Source: Sphingomonadales bacterium UBA7473 (GTDB taxonomy: Bacteria > Pseudomonadota > Alphaproteobacteria > Sphingomonadales > Sphingomonadaceae). From it: a stretch of 6,803 nucleotides of DNA. This document shows, in pieces, positions 6,117-6,803 of this stretch. Under the pieces are notes generated by a model. It ran no database searches, had not been told where the DNA came from, and was given only the letters and a program-made list of their open reading frames with translations. How positions within the stretch are numbered: position 1 is the stretch's first letter; every line of letters begins with the position of its first letter. The translations under genes were made by a program, and so were the position numbers. The stretch lies in the NCBI GenBank assembly GCA_002478575.1, contig DLOX01000118.1:1-6803 (forward strand), in the 5' to 3' direction.

Positions 6117-6144
6117 ATTAGGTCAACCAAGCCTTGCAATGCAA
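6117..6144 (-). promoter_or_regulatory. Tentative padR promoter between two operators
   Basis: On the minus strand TTGCAT (6144-6139) and CCTAAT (6122-6117, 4 of 6 to the -10 consensus) are 16 nt apart. The -35 is a poor match (3 of 6) and lies in operator 2, and the predicted start near 6110 lies in operator 1. TTGACC at 6126-6121 is a better -35 hexamer, but it has no good -10 at 17 nt and would place the start downstream of the ATG. The assignment is tentative. Confidence 0.3.
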
Positions 6145-6146
6145 GG
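6132..6146. promoter_or_regulatory. Putative PadR operator 2, upstream of padR
   Basis: CCTTG-CAATG-CAAGG is the best of the three sites; the arms extend to 9 bp (AAGCCTTGC and GCAAGGCTT, 6130-6150) around a 3-nt centre. Its centre is 32 bp from that of operator 1, about three helical turns, so two dimers would sit on the same face of the DNA. On the plus strand TTTTT follows, which imitates a terminator, but no plus-strand gene ends here. Confidence 0.6.
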
Positions 6147-6199
6147 CTTTTTAACTTTCTCAGATCTGCGTCGACCCATGCAGACCTTTCTGGCGGCAG

Positions 6200-6355
6200 T
6201 TTGCGCAGCTGCTGGAAGCGGTTGCAAATGACCGAATTGGGGTCGACTTCAGAATGGCAGCTGCTGGCGAGAATCCTGTTGAAGCTGCCAGGCAGGTTTG
6301 GAACGGCGCAACACCAGTGAAATCGCCTCATCGGCCGATTCGGGTCGACTACCGC
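6200..6355. repeat. Intergenic stretch with internal direct repeats
   Basis: Between padR and vapC no gene is supported. The 11-mer GCAGCTGCTGG occurs at 6205-6215 and 6257-6267. An imperfect 18-mer with GGGTCGACT recurs at 6232-6250 and 6335-6352 (two mismatches and one gap). The word CAGAATGGC at 6250-6258 recurs inverted at 655-663, together with neighbouring GGTC and GAGA words. The region may be a decayed dispersed repeat; this is weak. Confidence 0.25.
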
Positions 6356-6374
6356 CCTGCCCCGCTGCTGCTTT

Positions 6375-6764
6375 TCATCGAATAGCGACGACCTTGGTGT
6401 GAACGGCGTCGGCGACTGCCTTCCAGCTCTGATCACTGGTCCATGCCGGAAGACCGTCACGCTGCGCAAGCGCAAGGCAGAAGCGGTCGCCGAGCGACAG
6501 CCCGTGACCGGCAGTGACAGCCCGCAATCGCCCGGCCATTTGCGCTAAGGCCTTATCGGTCTGCACAATCGTCATCGGCAGAGGATCGAGCATGGCGTCG
6601 ACCTCGCGCTCGGGCATGCCAAGATGGATGAAGTGGGTGACCACCTCGGCATAGTTGATCGTGCATATCCGGGCGTCTGCTATTGCTCCTGCGACTTTGT
6701 CGGCACCCTTCTCTCCCTTCAGCATGGCGATGAGGGCGGAGGCGTCCAGTACGATCTCACTCAC
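6375..6764 (-). CDS. vapC: VapC-type PIN-domain toxin
   Basis: VapC toxins are Mg-dependent ribonucleases that cut tRNA or rRNA when freed from their antitoxin. The 129-residue product has the full acidic PIN set: Asp7 in VLDASALIA, Glu40 in NYAEVV, Asp93 in LSLGDRFCLALA and Asp111 in TSDQSW. Length and spacing are normal for VapC, and nothing suggests decay. The start is a GTG at 6764, with GAGGA (6778-6774) 9 nt upstream. It overlaps the stop of the preceding minus-strand frame by 4 nt (GTGA), the usual arrangement of a toxin behind its antitoxin. Regulation is therefore expected from an antitoxin-bound promoter outside the window. The RNA target cannot be told from sequence. Confidence 0.9.
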   Translation of the reverse strand: MSEIVLDASALIAMLKGEKGADKVAGAIADARICTINYAEVVTHFIHLGMPEREVDAMLDPLPMTIVQTDKALAQMAGRLRAVTAGHGLSLGDRFCLALAQRDGLPAWTSDQSWKAVADAVHTKVVAIR

Positions 6765-6803
6765 TCTCCGCTATCCTCGCGGCGTTTGGCCAGGAAAGCC
6801 GCG
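6761..6803 (-). CDS. C-terminus of the probable VapB-type antitoxin (partial)
   Basis: The minus strand from the right edge to a TGA at 6763-6761 reads AAFLAKRREDSGE and then stop, overlapping the vapC GTG by 4 nt. A basic, helical end of this kind and the overlap fit a type II antitoxin whose C-terminus wraps the PIN toxin. Only 13 residues are visible, so the DNA-binding family (AbrB, Phd, RHH) cannot be assigned. Confidence 0.6.
   Translation of the reverse strand, partial: AAFLAKRREDSGE

Noticed and set aside
6130..6154. Stem of 9 bp followed by TTTTT, reading as an intrinsic terminator on the plus strand.
   Set aside because: No plus-strand gene ends here, the loop is only 3 nt and the stem is one of three matching operator dyads.

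Overview
The window looks like a chromosomal accessory segment of a GC-rich alphaproteobacterium. Gene content and protein style (PadR-HAAS-CPBP set, Tat/Sec-exported hydrolases, VapC) fit a member of the Sphingomonadales best, but that placement is an inference from general resemblance. No rRNA, tRNA, CRISPR array, transposase or integrase is visible.

Layout from left to right. The left edge (1-29, minus) holds the first nine codons of a gene that runs out of the window. It has a strong Shine-Dalgarno and a TATAAT promoter buried in a long near-palindrome (59-94), most simply read as a repressor operator. The rest of the stretch up to 281 holds nothing else I can support. A small two-helix membrane protein of unknown function (282-599, plus) is followed by a secreted alpha/beta hydrolase (819-1850, plus). 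The next genes are all on the minus strand: an S66 LD-carboxypeptidase (1904-2746/2761), a small lipoprotein (2834-3061) and an exported glycerophosphodiester phosphodiesterase (3215-4207). Then comes a three-gene minus-strand unit: padR-type regulator (5743-6108), HAAS-type membrane protein (5168-5746) and CPBP intramembrane protease (4274-5119). The right edge carries a VapC PIN-domain toxin (6375-6764) and the last 13 codons of its probable antitoxin.

Several products act at the envelope: a peptidoglycan carboxypeptidase, a phospholipid-headgroup diesterase, a lipoprotein, a membrane protease and a secreted esterase-like enzyme. They are probably separate transcription units rather than one pathway.

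The most interesting signal is regulatory. The 15-bp palindrome CCTTG-N5-CAAGG occurs three times: twice across the padR promoter and start codon (6100-6114 and 6132-6146, centres 32 bp apart) and once over the ribosome-binding site of the CPBP gene (5128-5142). This predicts an autoregulated PadR that also controls the protease gene from a second, internal site. The second regulatory signal is the promoter-covering palindrome at the left edge.

Two intergenic stretches (about 600-720 and 6200-6355) share short conserved words in opposite orientation and may be worn copies of a genome-wide intergenic repeat; this is weakly supported.
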